A stretch of 64,000 nt of DNA, from the NCBI RefSeq assembly GCF_001279775.1, contig NZ_LGDG01000074.1, positions 61,167 to 125,166 of the forward strand. Reading direction: 5' to 3'. This DNA is from Streptomyces sp. MMG1533. Its GTDB lineage: Bacteria > Actinomycetota > Actinomycetes > Streptomycetales > Streptomycetaceae. This document shows, in pieces, positions 9,792 to 18,766 of the stretch. Within the stretch, counting starts at the first letter, position 1; the number at the start of each line of letters is the position of its first letter. The notes under the pieces were generated by a model. It did not search any database. It saw only the letters and a program-made list of their open reading frames with translations, and was not told the origin of the DNA. The position numbers and the translations under genes are program-made.

Positions 9792-10415
9792 TCACTCACT
9801 GGTCGGCCGCAACAGCGGGAGCATCAACTGGTCGATCATCTCCTCAAGATCCCGATCACTCCATTCACTTGCGCACATCTTGGATCGGTACATCATCATC
9901 GCCGGGATGACATCGAAAACGTAGCCGTTCGCCGCATCGGCCCGCACTTCCTTCCGCTCTATTCCACGGGCGACGATCTCGCGCAGCAGCCTGAGAGTCG
10001 GCTCCACAACCGCCCCGAAGATCACACCATGGAAGCGCTCTGCCTGCACAGGGTCACATTCGTGAATCACCGCACGGAGTGCAAAGCCAGGACGCGAGAA
10101 CATCGCATCACGCGCCCGCCGACACAACGTGAGCAGGTCCTCGCGCACGCTGCCCAGATCGGGCGCCCCCTCAAAACACGGCAGCGCGGCCTGGAGCGCG
10201 TCCGCGACCAGGTCCTCCTTGGACGGCCAGCGGCGATAGACCGCAGCCTTACCGGTCTGGGCGCCGGCGGCGACACCCTCCATCGTGAGGCCCTTCCAGC
10301 CGACCGTACTGAGCTGATCCAGGGCGGCATCAAGGATCGCGCGTTCGAGTACGGCTCCGCGCCGACGAAGGGATGCCGTCTGAGCGGGGGCGGCCGTCCA
10401 GCCCGAGGTAACCAT
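9792..10415 (-). CDS. TetR-family transcriptional repressor
   Basis: A 207-residue protein. Residues about 22-68 form a TetR helix-turn-helix (AILDAALDQLSTVGWKGLTMEGVA, then TGKAAVYRRWPSKEDLV), followed by an alpha-helical ligand/dimer domain of the TetR_C type. It is divergent from a DHA2 drug exporter with two matching palindromes between them, the classic repressor-exporter arrangement. The inducing ligand is unknown. Confidence 0.93.
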   Translation of the reverse strand: MVTSGWTAAPAQTASLRRRGAVLERAILDAALDQLSTVGWKGLTMEGVAAGAQTGKAAVYRRWPSKEDLVADALQAALPCFEGAPDLGSVREDLLTLCRRARDAMFSRPGFALRAVIHECDPVQAERFHGVIFGAVVEPTLRLLREIVARGIERKEVRADAANGYVFDVIPAMMMYRSKMCASEWSDRDLEEMIDQLMLPLLRPTSE

Positions 10416-10511
10416 TTGAGCGTCTCCAGCAGACAGGGGAAGCGGGGATTCCGGGAGCAGGGGGACTATCGCGCGGCAACAACGGGGGACGTGCCACGCG
10501 ACGACAAGCCA

Positions 10512-10531
10512 AGTGAACGCTTGCGTTCACT
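10512..10531. promoter_or_regulatory. TetR operator candidate O1
   Basis: AGTGAACGCTTGCGTTCACT is a perfect 20-bp palindrome. It lies 97 bp upstream of the repressor start, on the repressor side of the divergent region. Confidence 0.8.
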
Positions 10532-10549
10532 ACTTGGGACTCACTACCG

Positions 10550-10579
10550 TTGACGCAACAGTGAACGCGATCGTTCACT
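10550..10579 (+). promoter_or_regulatory. Exporter promoter overlapped by TetR operator candidate O2
   Basis: TTGACG at 10550-10555 is a good -35, and a -10 would fall at about 10573-10579. Positions 10560-10579 carry AGTGAACG-CGAT-CGTTCACT, the same half-sites as O1, centred 48 bp away. A repressor bound here would cover the -10 of the exporter promoter. Confidence 0.7.
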
Positions 10580-10602
10580 AGGGCACTTGTGGGGGACCCA
10601 TA

Positions 10603-12150
10603 GTGACAACCTCTCAGTTGATTCAGGACCAGAAACCAGGTGCGGCCCGCCGGGAGGGGCATCCCGGCATCGCGCTCACCGTCATCGCGGCCTGCCAACT
10701 CATGGTGGTACTCGACGCGACGATTGTGAACATCGCGCTCCCGCACATTCAAGACGCGCTCAAGTTCAGTACGACCGACCTCACCTGGGTCGTCAGTTCC
10801 TACACCCTGACCTTCGGTGGCCTGCTGCTCCTCGGCGGCCGGGCCGGCGACATCCTCGGCCGCCGCCGGGTCTTCATGACCGGGATCCTGCTGTTCACCT
10901 TCGCCTCGCTGCTCGGCGGCCTTGCCCAGGAGCCTTGGCAGTTGCTGGCCGCACGCGTCCTGCAAGGGGTGGGAGGCGCGATCGCGTCTCCGACCTCGCT
11001 GGCGCTCATCACCACGACGTTCCCCGAAGGGCCGGAACGCAACCGGGCGTTCGGCGTCTTCGCCGCGGTCTCGGCGGGCGGCGGTGCCATCGGCCTGCTC
11101 GCGGGCGGCATGCTCACGGAGCGGCTCGACTGGCGGTGGGTGCTCTTCGTCAACGTCCCGATCGGCGTGCTGATCGCCATCCTCACGCCGCTGTACATCA
11201 GCGATTCCGAGCGGCACACCGGGCGCTTCGACATCGCGGGCGCACTGACCTCGACGGCAGGCATGGCCCTGCTCGTGTACGGCTTCATCCGTGCGGCGGA
11301 CGAGGGGTGGCGCGACAGCCTGACTGTCGGTTCCTTCGGCGCCGCCGTGGTTCTGCTCCTGGCCTTCGCCTTCATCGAATCCCGCGCCAAGGAACCGATC
11401 ACGCCGCTCAGGATGTTCGCCGACCGTAATCGCTCGGGCACATACGTGATCATGCTCAGCCTCGCCGCGGCAATGTTCGGCATGTTCTTCTACATCGTCC
11501 TCTTCGTGCAGAACGTGCTCGGGTACAGCCCGATCAAGGCCGGTCTCGCCTTCCTGCCTGTGACGGTCGTGATCGCACTGGGGGCAGGTTTGTCCCAGCG
11601 CTTCCTGCCAGTGCTCGGGCCCAAGCCGTTCATGATCGTGGGCTCGGCGCTCGCGGCGATCGGACTCGGCTGGCAGGCTCTCATCAGCTCCGACAGCTCC
11701 TACGTCGGCGGCGTGCTCGGGCCGATGCTGATCTTCGGTTTCGGCATGGGTCTTAACTTCGTGACATTGACGCTCACCGCGGTCTCGGGTGTCGCCCAGC
11801 ACGAGGCGGGCGCGGCGTCCGGACTTCTCAACGTCATGCAGCAGGTGGGTGGTTCGCTCGGCCTGTCCATCCTGACCACGGTGTTCGGCTCGGCCAGCAA
11901 GGACGAGGCGGAGAAGCAGCTTCCGAAGTTCCTCGCCGAAGGTTCGGCGGAGCAGAAGGCGGAGTTCGGTCAGACCCACCAGTTGCCCGCCCCATGGGGA
12001 CACGAGGTGCTCGCTCAGGGCATCTCGACGGGCTTCATCGCGGCCGCGGCAATGGCCGTACTCGCCCTGGTCACCGCCTGGTTGGTGATCAGGGTCCGCA
12101 AGAGCGACCTGGATGCCCTCGCCGGTACGGCGGGCCCGGGCATCGGCTGA
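10603..12150 (+). CDS. MFS drug exporter, DHA2 (EmrB/QacA) family
   Basis: A 515-residue integral membrane protein with about 14 predicted transmembrane segments, the DHA2 layout. The family motif near helix 1 is VVLDATIVNIALPHIQDALKF, and the loop 2-3 motif is GGRAGDILGRRRVF. It probably exports a hydrophobic drug or a native metabolite by proton antiport. The GTG start is preceded by GGGGGACC. The divergent TetR gene and two shared operators predict ligand-induced expression. Confidence 0.93.
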   Translation: MTTSQLIQDQKPGAARREGHPGIALTVIAACQLMVVLDATIVNIALPHIQDALKFSTTDLTWVVSSYTLTFGGLLLLGGRAGDILGRRRVFMTGILLFTFASLLGGLAQEPWQLLAARVLQGVGGAIASPTSLALITTTFPEGPERNRAFGVFAAVSAGGGAIGLLAGGMLTERLDWRWVLFVNVPIGVLIAILTPLYISDSERHTGRFDIAGALTSTAGMALLVYGFIRAADEGWRDSLTVGSFGAAVVLLLAFAFIESRAKEPITPLRMFADRNRSGTYVIMLSLAAAMFGMFFYIVLFVQNVLGYSPIKAGLAFLPVTVVIALGAGLSQRFLPVLGPKPFMIVGSALAAIGLGWQALISSDSSYVGGVLGPMLIFGFGMGLNFVTLTLTAVSGVAQHEAGAASGLLNVMQQVGGSLGLSILTTVFGSASKDEAEKQLPKFLAEGSAEQKAEFGQTHQLPAPWGHEVLAQGISTGFIAAAAMAVLALVTAWLVIRVRKSDLDALAGTAGPGIG

Positions 12151-12173
12151 GCCGGCCGGTCCCGTAAAGAGCC

Positions 12174-12232
12174 GCGAATGGCCGGCCCCGGTCCGGGAGA
12201 CCGACGGTGAGGACCACGGTCCGGCCATTCGC
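12174..12232 (+). terminator. Long-arm inverted repeat downstream of the exporter
   Basis: GCGAATGGCCGG (12174-12185) and CCGGCCATTCGC (12221-12232) are perfect 12-bp arms with a 35-nt loop, 24 bp after the exporter stop. It is probably the terminator, though the loop is unusually long and no T tract follows. Confidence 0.55.
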
Positions 12233-12322
12233 ACGCCGCATGCTTGGACCAGCACAGCCAGCAGTGTCAGCAAACTCGGCACGAAATGCATGACCCCCCT
12301 GCGACTGTCTCGTGTCACCTGC

Positions 12323-12346
12323 CTGTGTGATCCATTCATCACACAG
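12323..12346. promoter_or_regulatory. Tight 9-bp dyad of unknown purpose
   Basis: CTGTGTGAT and ATCACACAG flank the 6 bp CCATTC. The symmetry and size look like a regulator operator, but no start codon with a good frame follows on either strand. It could instead be a weak terminator for the minus-strand gene ending at 12474. Confidence 0.5.
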
Positions 12347-12473
12347 CGGACATCACAAGAACGCCCCATCGGTCACACAGAGTTCCCGATGCATACAGAG
12401 AGTTTTCATGGAATCCCTGGCTCGCAACCCTTCGACGGACAATCGTGCGGAAGAACCGCCACAGAACGTCCCG

Positions 12474-13379
12474 TCAGATGGAGTTGGGTACCCAGTCGGG
12501 CAAGGCCTCCGTCTGCGCCACCCACACCGCCGGTGGCGTCCCCGCCTTGCCGGCGGCGATCACCCCACCCACGATGGCGCAGGTCGTATCCACGTCGCCG
12601 CCGACCTGCGCGGTCGTCCAGAAGGCCTGCTCATAGTCACCCAAGGCTCTGGCGGCCGACCAGAGTGCAAAGGGCACGGTGTCGTGGGCCGTCGTACGCC
12701 GCCCGCAACCCAGCACGGCCGCGACGGTGCCGGCATCGGCATAGTCGAGCATGTCCCGGGCTCGCCGCAGGCCCGCGCCGACAGCACTCTTCGGAACGAG
12801 TGCGACGACGCCGTCGAGAAGCGCTTCGGGGCTGGGCGGCCCACCGGGAGCGGCAGCCAGCGCGGCGGCCGCGGCGACGGCCATGGCGCCGACCACGGCC
12901 TCACGGTGCTGGTGGGTGGGGTACGAGGAGATCTCGGCCTGGTGGGTCGCCTGCTCCGGGTCGTCCGCGTACCAGGCACCCAGGGGTGCGATCCGCATCG
13001 CCGCACCGTTGCCCCAGGACCCCTGGCCGTTGAAGAGCTCGGCGGCGAGCTCTCGCCAGTCGCCGCCTTCCCGGACCAGTCGCAGCAGGCGGTTGACCGC
13101 GGGACCGTAGCCACGGTCGAAGTCGTGGTGGTCGGCGAAGGAGTGCGCGAGGGCATCTTGGTCGATGCGGTGGTGGGCGGCCAGGACCGCGACCACGGAG
13201 CAGGTCATCTCCGTGTCGTCCGTCCACTGCCAAGGGCCGGGGGGCAGCTCGCGGTGCTTCAGCAGCGGGTAGTTCACCGGCACGAAGAACTGCGAGCCCA
13301 GCGCGTCCCCCACGGCCAGTCCGCGCAGGCTGGCCAGGGCGCGGTCCAGGCGCCCGTCGGGAGAGGAGTCAGCCGTCAT
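12474..13379 (-). CDS. ADP-ribosylglycohydrolase family protein
   Basis: A 301-residue protein of the DraG/ARH fold. The N-terminal 'SLRGLAVGDALGSQFF' and QWTDDTEMT (acidic metal ligands, about residues 51-58) and the C-terminal QVGGDVDTTCAIVGGVIAA give the two halves of the di-metal site that removes ADP-ribose from proteins or small molecules. Length matches the family. It ends 12 bp from the histidine-phosphatase gene upstream on the same strand, so the two are probably co-transcribed. The substrate is unknown. Confidence 0.9.
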   Translation of the reverse strand: MTADSSPDGRLDRALASLRGLAVGDALGSQFFVPVNYPLLKHRELPPGPWQWTDDTEMTCSVVAVLAAHHRIDQDALAHSFADHHDFDRGYGPAVNRLLRLVREGGDWRELAAELFNGQGSWGNGAAMRIAPLGAWYADDPEQATHQAEISSYPTHQHREAVVGAMAVAAAAALAAAPGGPPSPEALLDGVVALVPKSAVGAGLRRARDMLDYADAGTVAAVLGCGRRTTAHDTVPFALWSAARALGDYEQAFWTTAQVGGDVDTTCAIVGGVIAAGKAGTPPAVWVAQTEALPDWVPNSI

Positions 13380-13391
13380 CGCCCTGCCACT

Positions 13392-14051
13392 CTATCCGGT
13401 GATCCCGTACGGCTCCGGATCCCGCCACCGTTCGAAGGGCCGGTCGAGCACATACTTGCCGTCGTCTCCGAGAACGAGCATCCGCATCTCCGCGTTCCCC
13501 GGATTCGCCAGCGACTCGAACTCCGCGACCGTCCAGTGGAACCAGCGCATGCAGAACAGCCGCATGGCAAGGCCGTGGGTGACCAGCAGCACGTTCGGCG
13601 GGTGATCGGGGGCCTCGAAGCTGCGGTACAGGCTCTCCAGGAAGTTGCCGACCCGGTCGTACACGTCGGCGCCGGACTCGCCCTGTGCGAAGCGGTAGAA
13701 GAAGTGTCCGTACGCGTCCCGGTATGCCTTCTGGAGCCGGACGTCGTCGCGGTCCTGCCAGTTTCCCCAGTCCTGCTCGCGCAGCCGGGGCTCCTCCCGG
13801 ACCCGTATGAGATCCGGGTCCAGATGGAAGGCGCGCAGGGTCTCGTGCGTACGGCGGTACGGGGAGACGTACACGCTCACGCGCTCGCGGCCGAACACCT
13901 CGCGCAGCCGCTTTCCCGTCTCCTCGGCCTGCTGCCAGCCCTGGTCGGTCAGGGCCAGGGCGTGGTCGGGTTCACGCTCGTACACGGAGTCATCAACATT
14001 GCCCCTTGACTCGCCGTGCCGGACAAGGACGATGCGCCGTGGTCGTGCCAT
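13392..14051 (-). CDS. Histidine phosphatase (phosphoglycerate-mutase-like) family protein
   Basis: A 219-residue protein with the phosphohistidine motif 'LVRHGESRGNVDD' at residues 8-20 and a second catalytic His region 'VLLVTHGLAMRLF' near 155. It is a broad-specificity phosphatase; the substrate cannot be read from sequence. It precedes the ADP-ribosylglycohydrolase gene by 12 bp, so a shared role in phosphate or ADP-ribose turnover is conceivable but not shown. Confidence 0.9.
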   Translation of the reverse strand: MARPRRIVLVRHGESRGNVDDSVYEREPDHALALTDQGWQQAEETGKRLREVFGRERVSVYVSPYRRTHETLRAFHLDPDLIRVREEPRLREQDWGNWQDRDDVRLQKAYRDAYGHFFYRFAQGESGADVYDRVGNFLESLYRSFEAPDHPPNVLLVTHGLAMRLFCMRWFHWTVAEFESLANPGNAEMRMLVLGDDGKYVLDRPFERWRDPEPYGITG

Positions 14052-14170
14052 GCCAAAACCCTAGATCGGTTGGGGGCCGATCGAGCACTCGTACGGCCTG
14101 CATACAGCGTAGGTCACACACTTTCCGCACCAAGAGCCAGAGCAAGACGCACGAGTAACGGGCACGGACG

Positions 14171-14776
14171 TCAAACCGTCCAGGTCGGTTCGAGCTCCAC
14201 GATGTCGCCCGTCAGGGAGGCGACGTCCGCCTCGGTCTGGGCCCGCAGGGCGAGGCGCTCCACGCGCTCGGTGCGGTATTTGCCGTGTTCGGCGGCCGAA
14301 AGCCACATCGACAGCACCAGGAACTCGTTTCCCGGCGCCTCCCCGAAGAGTCCGCGGATCATGCCGGGGGAACCGGCCATCGCGGGGTTCCAGACCTTCT
14401 CCTGCATCAGCGTGAAGTGCTCGGCGCGCTCCTCATGGACGCGGCAGTGGGCCACCCGCACCAGGTCGGCGTCCGAGAACCGCGGTTCGAAGCCGGTCTT
14501 CACATCGAAGCGGTAGTCGAACAGTTTCGCCTGGCTGTCCTTGAAGGTGCCCGACTGAGCCGCCGCCAGCCGGTCATGGGACCGGGCCATGAAGGAGTCG
14601 TAGAAGGCACGGCTCTCCCAGAAAGCGAAGATGTGCGCCACACCCGGCCGCCCCCGGCTCCAGCCACCACCCTGCCCCCGAAACCCCGGCTCCCCCAGAA
14701 GCCCCGCCCACTTTCGCTGCCCCCGCTCGAAACCGCGGCGGTCCACCACGGTGCAGCGAATCCACTTGACCAGCAC
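14171..14776 (-). CDS. DUF4937/YdbC-like family protein
   Basis: About 201 residues from a GTG (MLVKWIRCTVVDRRGF). Two related halves contain Trp/Phe-rich segments (GVAHIFAFWESRAFYDSF, and later 'EFLVLSMWLSAAEHGKYR') as in ferredoxin-like monooxygenase-fold (dimeric alpha-beta barrel) proteins. I recall this family as DUF4937 with no known reaction. The upstream frame is open but not protein-like. No strong ribosome-binding site supports the chosen start. Confidence 0.7.
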   Translation of the reverse strand: MLVKWIRCTVVDRRGFERGQRKWAGLLGEPGFRGQGGGWSRGRPGVAHIFAFWESRAFYDSFMARSHDRLAAAQSGTFKDSQAKLFDYRFDVKTGFEPRFSDADLVRVAHCRVHEERAEHFTLMQEKVWNPAMAGSPGMIRGLFGEAPGNEFLVLSMWLSAAEHGKYRTERVERLALRAQTEADVASLTGDIVELEPTWTV

Positions 14777-14924
14777 CGCGCCATCGTAAGGCCACGGAGC
14801 GTGGCGGCGGTCACTCTCGGACGGAGTGCTCGCCCCCAAGCACACGCGCGCGCGTGGCAGGATGGACAATCTGCTTTGCCCGTCCGGCAGTTCGGGCGGC
14901 TCCACAGGGGGAAGGGGAAGTCTG

Positions 14925-15458
14925 GTGAACGGCCTCAAGAAGGGCATCCGCAAGGTCGAGATCGCCCTCAAGTGGGACCCGAGTCCGGCGGGACAGCCGC
15001 CCAGCGATCTGGACGTCGTCGCCGCCACCTACCTGGCAAGCGATCCGTACGGAGACCCCGCCTATGTAGTGCACTTCGACAGCCGCTCCCCCGATGGCAC
15101 CATCTACCTCAACCGTGACAGCAAGGACGGCCAGGGCTTCGGCTGGGACGAAGTCATGACGGTCGAGCTCGACCGACTGGACGCCCGCTACGCGCGCGTG
15201 GTGGTCGGCGTCGTCATCCAGCAGCGCTCCGAGCAGCGGACCTTCGTCAGTGTGATCAATCCGGCGCTCCGTATCCGTGAGGGCTACGCCGCTCTGGCCG
15301 AGGACAACTTCGGCGACGTGCTCGGGTCGACGGCGGCGACGGTCGCGGAGTTCGTGCGCGAGGGGTCCGGTACCTGGGACTTCCAACCCGGCATCCACGG
15401 CTTCGAGGACGACCCGGCGACGTTCACTGCGATCATGGGCCGGGCACGCCGCCCCTGA
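14925..15458 (+). CDS. TerD-family protein
   Basis: A 177-residue protein with the TerD beta-sandwich signature: 'VEIALKWDPSPAG', 'DLDVVAATY', then YVVHFDSRSPDGTIYLNRDS and 'WDEVMTVELDRLDARYARV'. Family members bind calcium and occur in tellurite-resistance and stress operons. Here the gene is alone, so a general stress or envelope role is the safest reading. The GTG start has GGGGAAGGGGAAG just upstream. Confidence 0.9.
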   Translation: MNGLKKGIRKVEIALKWDPSPAGQPPSDLDVVAATYLASDPYGDPAYVVHFDSRSPDGTIYLNRDSKDGQGFGWDEVMTVELDRLDARYARVVVGVVIQQRSEQRTFVSVINPALRIREGYAALAEDNFGDVLGSTAATVAEFVREGSGTWDFQPGIHGFEDDPATFTAIMGRARRP

Positions 15459-15485
15459 TCCGCGTACCGCGTACGGGCGACGGCT

Positions 15486-15536
15486 GTACGACAGGGAGGG
15501 GCGCCGACGCGTGGTCGGCGCCCCTCCTTGTCGTAC
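15486..15536. terminator. Very strong bidirectional terminator after the TerD gene
   Basis: A 23-bp stem (15486-15508 with 15514-15536, one G-U pair) closes a 5-nt loop GCGTG. It lies 27 bp after the TerD stop, between convergent genes. Confidence 0.9.
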
Positions 15537-15637
15537 CAACGCGCCTTGAGACCCGGTCGCCGGACGACGTGGGTGCCTTCCGTGTCAGCACCCGGCAACT
15601 GTCGCCCAACGAAGTTCAGCCGACTTCACCGACGCCG

Positions 15638-15673
15638 AGGGCGGTGGCGCCGAGAAACCGGCACCACCGCCCT
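15638..15673 (-). terminator. nrdJ terminator
   Basis: AGGGCGGTGG and CCACCGCCCT form a perfect 10-bp stem with extra inner pairs, 34 bp past the nrdJ stop. Confidence 0.75.
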
Positions 15674-15706
15674 GAACGTGGGTTCACACCCGGAGGGTGC
15701 AGAGAA

Positions 15707-18601
15707 TCAGCTGCAGCCGCTGGTCGAACCGCAGCCCTCGCAGATGTAGCAGGAGCCGGCCCGCTGCATCTTCGTACCGCAGGAGAAGCACAGCGGCGCG
15801 TCGGCCTGGATGCCCAGCTGCATCTCCACCAGCTCGGCGCTGGTGTGGGCCTGCTGCAGGGCGGGCTTGGCCACCTCGACCTCGGCCTTCGGCGTGGCGA
15901 CGGCCTTCAGTTCCTGGGCGCGCGGCGCCGACTGGGCCAGCCCCTCGACGTCGACCTCGTCCTCCGTCGGCTCGTACGAACCGGTCTCCAGGTGACGCTG
16001 GCGCTCCTCGGCGGAGTGGATGCCGAGCGCGGAGCGCGTCTCGAAAGGCAGGAAGTCGAGCGCCAGGCGACGGAAGATGTAGTCGACGATCGACTGGGCC
16101 ATCCGCACGTCCGGGTCGTCCGTCATGCCGGCCGGCTCGAAGCGCATGTTCGTGAACTTCGAGACGTACGTCTCCAGCGGCACGCCGTACTGAAGGCCCA
16201 CGGAGACCGCGATCGAGAAGGCGTCCATCATGCCCGCGAGGGTCGAGCCCTGCTTCGACATCTTCAGGAAGACCTCGCCCAGGCCGTCGTCCGGGTAGGA
16301 GTTGGCCGTCATGTAGCCCTCGGCGCCGCCGACCGTGAAGGACGTCGTGATGCCGGGACGCCCCTTGGGGAGGCGCTTGCGGACCGGGCGGTACTCGACG
16401 ATCTTCTCGACCGTCTCGCGAATGGTCGCCTCGGCCTTCTCCGTGACCTCGACCTTCTCCTTCTCCTTGGTCTTGGCGGAGAGGGGCTGGCCGACCTTGC
16501 AGTTGTCGCGGTAGATGGCGAGCGCCTTCACGCCCATCTTCCAGGCCTCGAAGTAGACCTCTTCCACGTCCTCGACGGTCGCCGACTCCGGCAGGTTGAC
16601 CGTCTTGGAGAGAGCACCGGAGATCCACGGCTGGATCGCGGCCATCATGCGGACGTGGCCCATCGCGGAGATGGAGCGCTCGCCCATGGCGCAGTCGAAG
16701 ACCTCGTAGTGCTCGTGCTTGAGGCCCGGGGCGTCGATCACATTGCCGTGGTCGGCGATGTGGGCGACGATCGCCTCGATCTGCTCCTCCTGGTAGCCCA
16801 GCCGACGCAGGGCCTGCGGGACGGTGCCGTTGACGATCTGCATCGAACCGCCGCCGACCAGCTTCTTGAACTTGACCAGCGCGAGGTCGGGCTCAAGACC
16901 GGTGGTGTCACAGGACATCGCGAGACCGATGGTCCCGGTCGGGGCGATGACGGACGCCTGGGAGTTACGGAAACCGTTCTTCTCGCCGAAGCGCAGTACG
17001 TCCTGCCAGGCCTCCGTGGCAGCGGCCCAGATCGGAGTGTCCAGGTCGTCCACGCGGACGGCCTTGGTGTTCTCGTCGGAGTGCTGCTTCATGACCCGCA
17101 GGTGCGGCTGGGCGTTGCGGGCATAGCCGTCGTACGCGCCCACGACCGCGGCAAGTTCGGCGGAACGCTTGTACGACGTGCCGGTCATCAGGGAGGTGAT
17201 GGCGCCGGCGAGGGCGCGGCCGCCGTCGGAGTCGTAGGCGTGGCCGGTCGCCATCAGGAGGGCGCCGAGGTTGGCGTAGCCGATGCCGAGCTGGCGGAAC
17301 GCGCGCGTGTTCTCGCCGATCTTCTGGGTCGGGAAGTCCGCGAAGCAGATGGAGATGTCCATCGCGGTGATGACCAGCTCGACGACCTTCGAGAAGCGCT
17401 CGACCTCGAAGGACTGGTGGCCCAGGCCGTCGTCCTTGAGGAACTTCATCAGGTTCAGCGAGGCGAGGTTGCAGGACGTGTTGTCCAGGTGCATGTACTC
17501 ACTGCACGGGTTCGAGCCATTGATGCGGCCGGACTCCGGGCACGTGTGCCAGGCGTTGATGGTGTCGTCGTACTGGATGCCGGGGTCGGCGCAGGCCCAG
17601 GCCGCCTCGGCCATCTTCCGGAAGAGCGACTTGGCGTCGACCTCTTCGATGACCTCGCCGGTCATGCGGGCGCGCAGGCCGAACTTGCCGCCCTCCTCGA
17701 CCGCCTTCATGAACTCGTCGTTCACACGGACCGAGTTGTTGGCGTTCTGGTACTGGACGGACGTGATGTCGTCCCCGCCCAGGTCCATGTCGAAGCCCGC
17801 GTCACGGAGGGCGCGGATCTTCTCCTCCTCCTTCACCTTGGTCTCGATGAAGCCCTCGATGTCGGGGTGGTCGACGTCGAGGATGACCATCTTGGCGGCG
17901 CGGCGGGTGGCGCCACCGGACTTGATCGTTCCTGCGGAGGCGTCGGCGCCGCGCATGAAGGAGACCGGCCCGGAGGCGTTGCCACCGGAGGAGAGCAGCT
18001 CCTTGGAGGAGCGGATGCGGGAGAGGTTCAGGCCGGCGCCGGAGCCGCCCTTGAAGATCATGCCCTCTTCCTTGTACCAGTCGAGGATCGACTCCATGGA
18101 GTCGTCGACGGACAGGATGAAGCAGGCGGAGACCTGCTGGGGCTGGGGCGTGCCGACGTTGAACCAGACGGGGCTGTTGAAGCTGAAGATCTGGTGCAGG
18201 AGGGCGTACGCCAGCTCGTGCTCGAAGATCTCCGCGTCGGCGGGCGAGGAGAAGTACTTGTAGTCCTCGCCGGCCTTCCGGTACGTCTTCACGATGCGGT
18301 CGATGAGCTGCTTGAGGCTCACCTCGCGCTGCGGGGTGCCGACGGCACCGCGGAAGTACTTGCTGGTGACGATGTTGACCGCGTTCACCGACCAGAAGTC
18401 GGGGAACTCGACGCCACGCTGCTCGAAATTGACCGAGCCGTCGCGCCAGTTGGTCATGACGACGTCACGACGCTCCCAGGCCACCTCGTCGTACGGGTGC
18501 ACGCCGGGGGTGGTGTGGATGCGCTCGATACGCAGTCCCTTGGTCGCCTTGGTGCCCTTGGCTCGGGAACCTCGTGCCGGACCGCTCGCCGTCTCTGTCA
18601 T
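15707..18601 (-). CDS. nrdJ: Vitamin B12-dependent (class II) ribonucleotide reductase
   Basis: A 964-residue adenosylcobalamin-dependent enzyme that makes deoxyribonucleotides without oxygen. Visible parts are 'FNSPVWFNVGTPQPQQVSA', the GGSGAGLNLS loop, 'NGSNPCSEYMHLDNTSCNLASLN' (active-site Cys/Glu region), APTGTIGLAMSCDTTG, and the redox-active Cys-rich tail (CFSCGTKMQRAGSCYICEGC). The ATG at 18601 has GGAGG 5 bp upstream and is preferred over a longer frame. It follows nrdR by 165 bp and is probably co-transcribed from the NrdR-controlled promoter. I found no cobalamin riboswitch before it. Confidence 0.97.
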   Translation of the reverse strand: MTETASGPARGSRAKGTKATKGLRIERIHTTPGVHPYDEVAWERRDVVMTNWRDGSVNFEQRGVEFPDFWSVNAVNIVTSKYFRGAVGTPQREVSLKQLIDRIVKTYRKAGEDYKYFSSPADAEIFEHELAYALLHQIFSFNSPVWFNVGTPQPQQVSACFILSVDDSMESILDWYKEEGMIFKGGSGAGLNLSRIRSSKELLSSGGNASGPVSFMRGADASAGTIKSGGATRRAAKMVILDVDHPDIEGFIETKVKEEEKIRALRDAGFDMDLGGDDITSVQYQNANNSVRVNDEFMKAVEEGGKFGLRARMTGEVIEEVDAKSLFRKMAEAAWACADPGIQYDDTINAWHTCPESGRINGSNPCSEYMHLDNTSCNLASLNLMKFLKDDGLGHQSFEVERFSKVVELVITAMDISICFADFPTQKIGENTRAFRQLGIGYANLGALLMATGHAYDSDGGRALAGAITSLMTGTSYKRSAELAAVVGAYDGYARNAQPHLRVMKQHSDENTKAVRVDDLDTPIWAAATEAWQDVLRFGEKNGFRNSQASVIAPTGTIGLAMSCDTTGLEPDLALVKFKKLVGGGSMQIVNGTVPQALRRLGYQEEQIEAIVAHIADHGNVIDAPGLKHEHYEVFDCAMGERSISAMGHVRMMAAIQPWISGALSKTVNLPESATVEDVEEVYFEAWKMGVKALAIYRDNCKVGQPLSAKTKEKEKVEVTEKAEATIRETVEKIVEYRPVRKRLPKGRPGITTSFTVGGAEGYMTANSYPDDGLGEVFLKMSKQGSTLAGMMDAFSIAVSVGLQYGVPLETYVSKFTNMRFEPAGMTDDPDVRMAQSIVDYIFRRLALDFLPFETRSALGIHSAEERQRHLETGSYEPTEDEVDVEGLAQSAPRAQELKAVATPKAEVEVAKPALQQAHTSAELVEMQLGIQADAPLCFSCGTKMQRAGSCYICEGCGSTSGCS

Positions 18602-18766
18602 GCCGCCTCCCTGTACAGGCAAAAACGCCCTGAAATGCCACGATGTTCCCGTGGCACGGTGTTGTGTCTGGTGTTGCGGGCACCCATTCGCTTCTCGCCC
18701 GCAACAAGTCTTCGTCCGCCACTGCCCGGCCGGCCCCGAGATCTCCTCCCGGTTCCGGCCCGCCGG

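Larger units (their letters stand above)
12151..12473. other. Intergenic region with two inverted repeats, no gene supported
   Basis: This is 323 bp between the convergent exporter and ADP-ribosylglycohydrolase genes. It holds a terminator-like long inverted repeat and a separate tight dyad, both listed individually. No open frame here looks like protein. Confidence 0.5.

Noticed and set aside
10330..12369. A minus-strand frame whose part near 12291 starts MHFVPSLLTLLAVLVQACG, preceded by AGGGGGG, resembling a small lipoprotein
   Set aside because: It has no stop until 10330 and would run antisense through the whole exporter gene. Downstream composition is not protein-like.
18602..18766. Possible cobalamin riboswitch before nrdJ
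   Set aside because: The nrdR-nrdJ gap is only 165 bp and I found no B12-box-like conserved core; control through NrdR boxes upstream of nrdR explains regulation.
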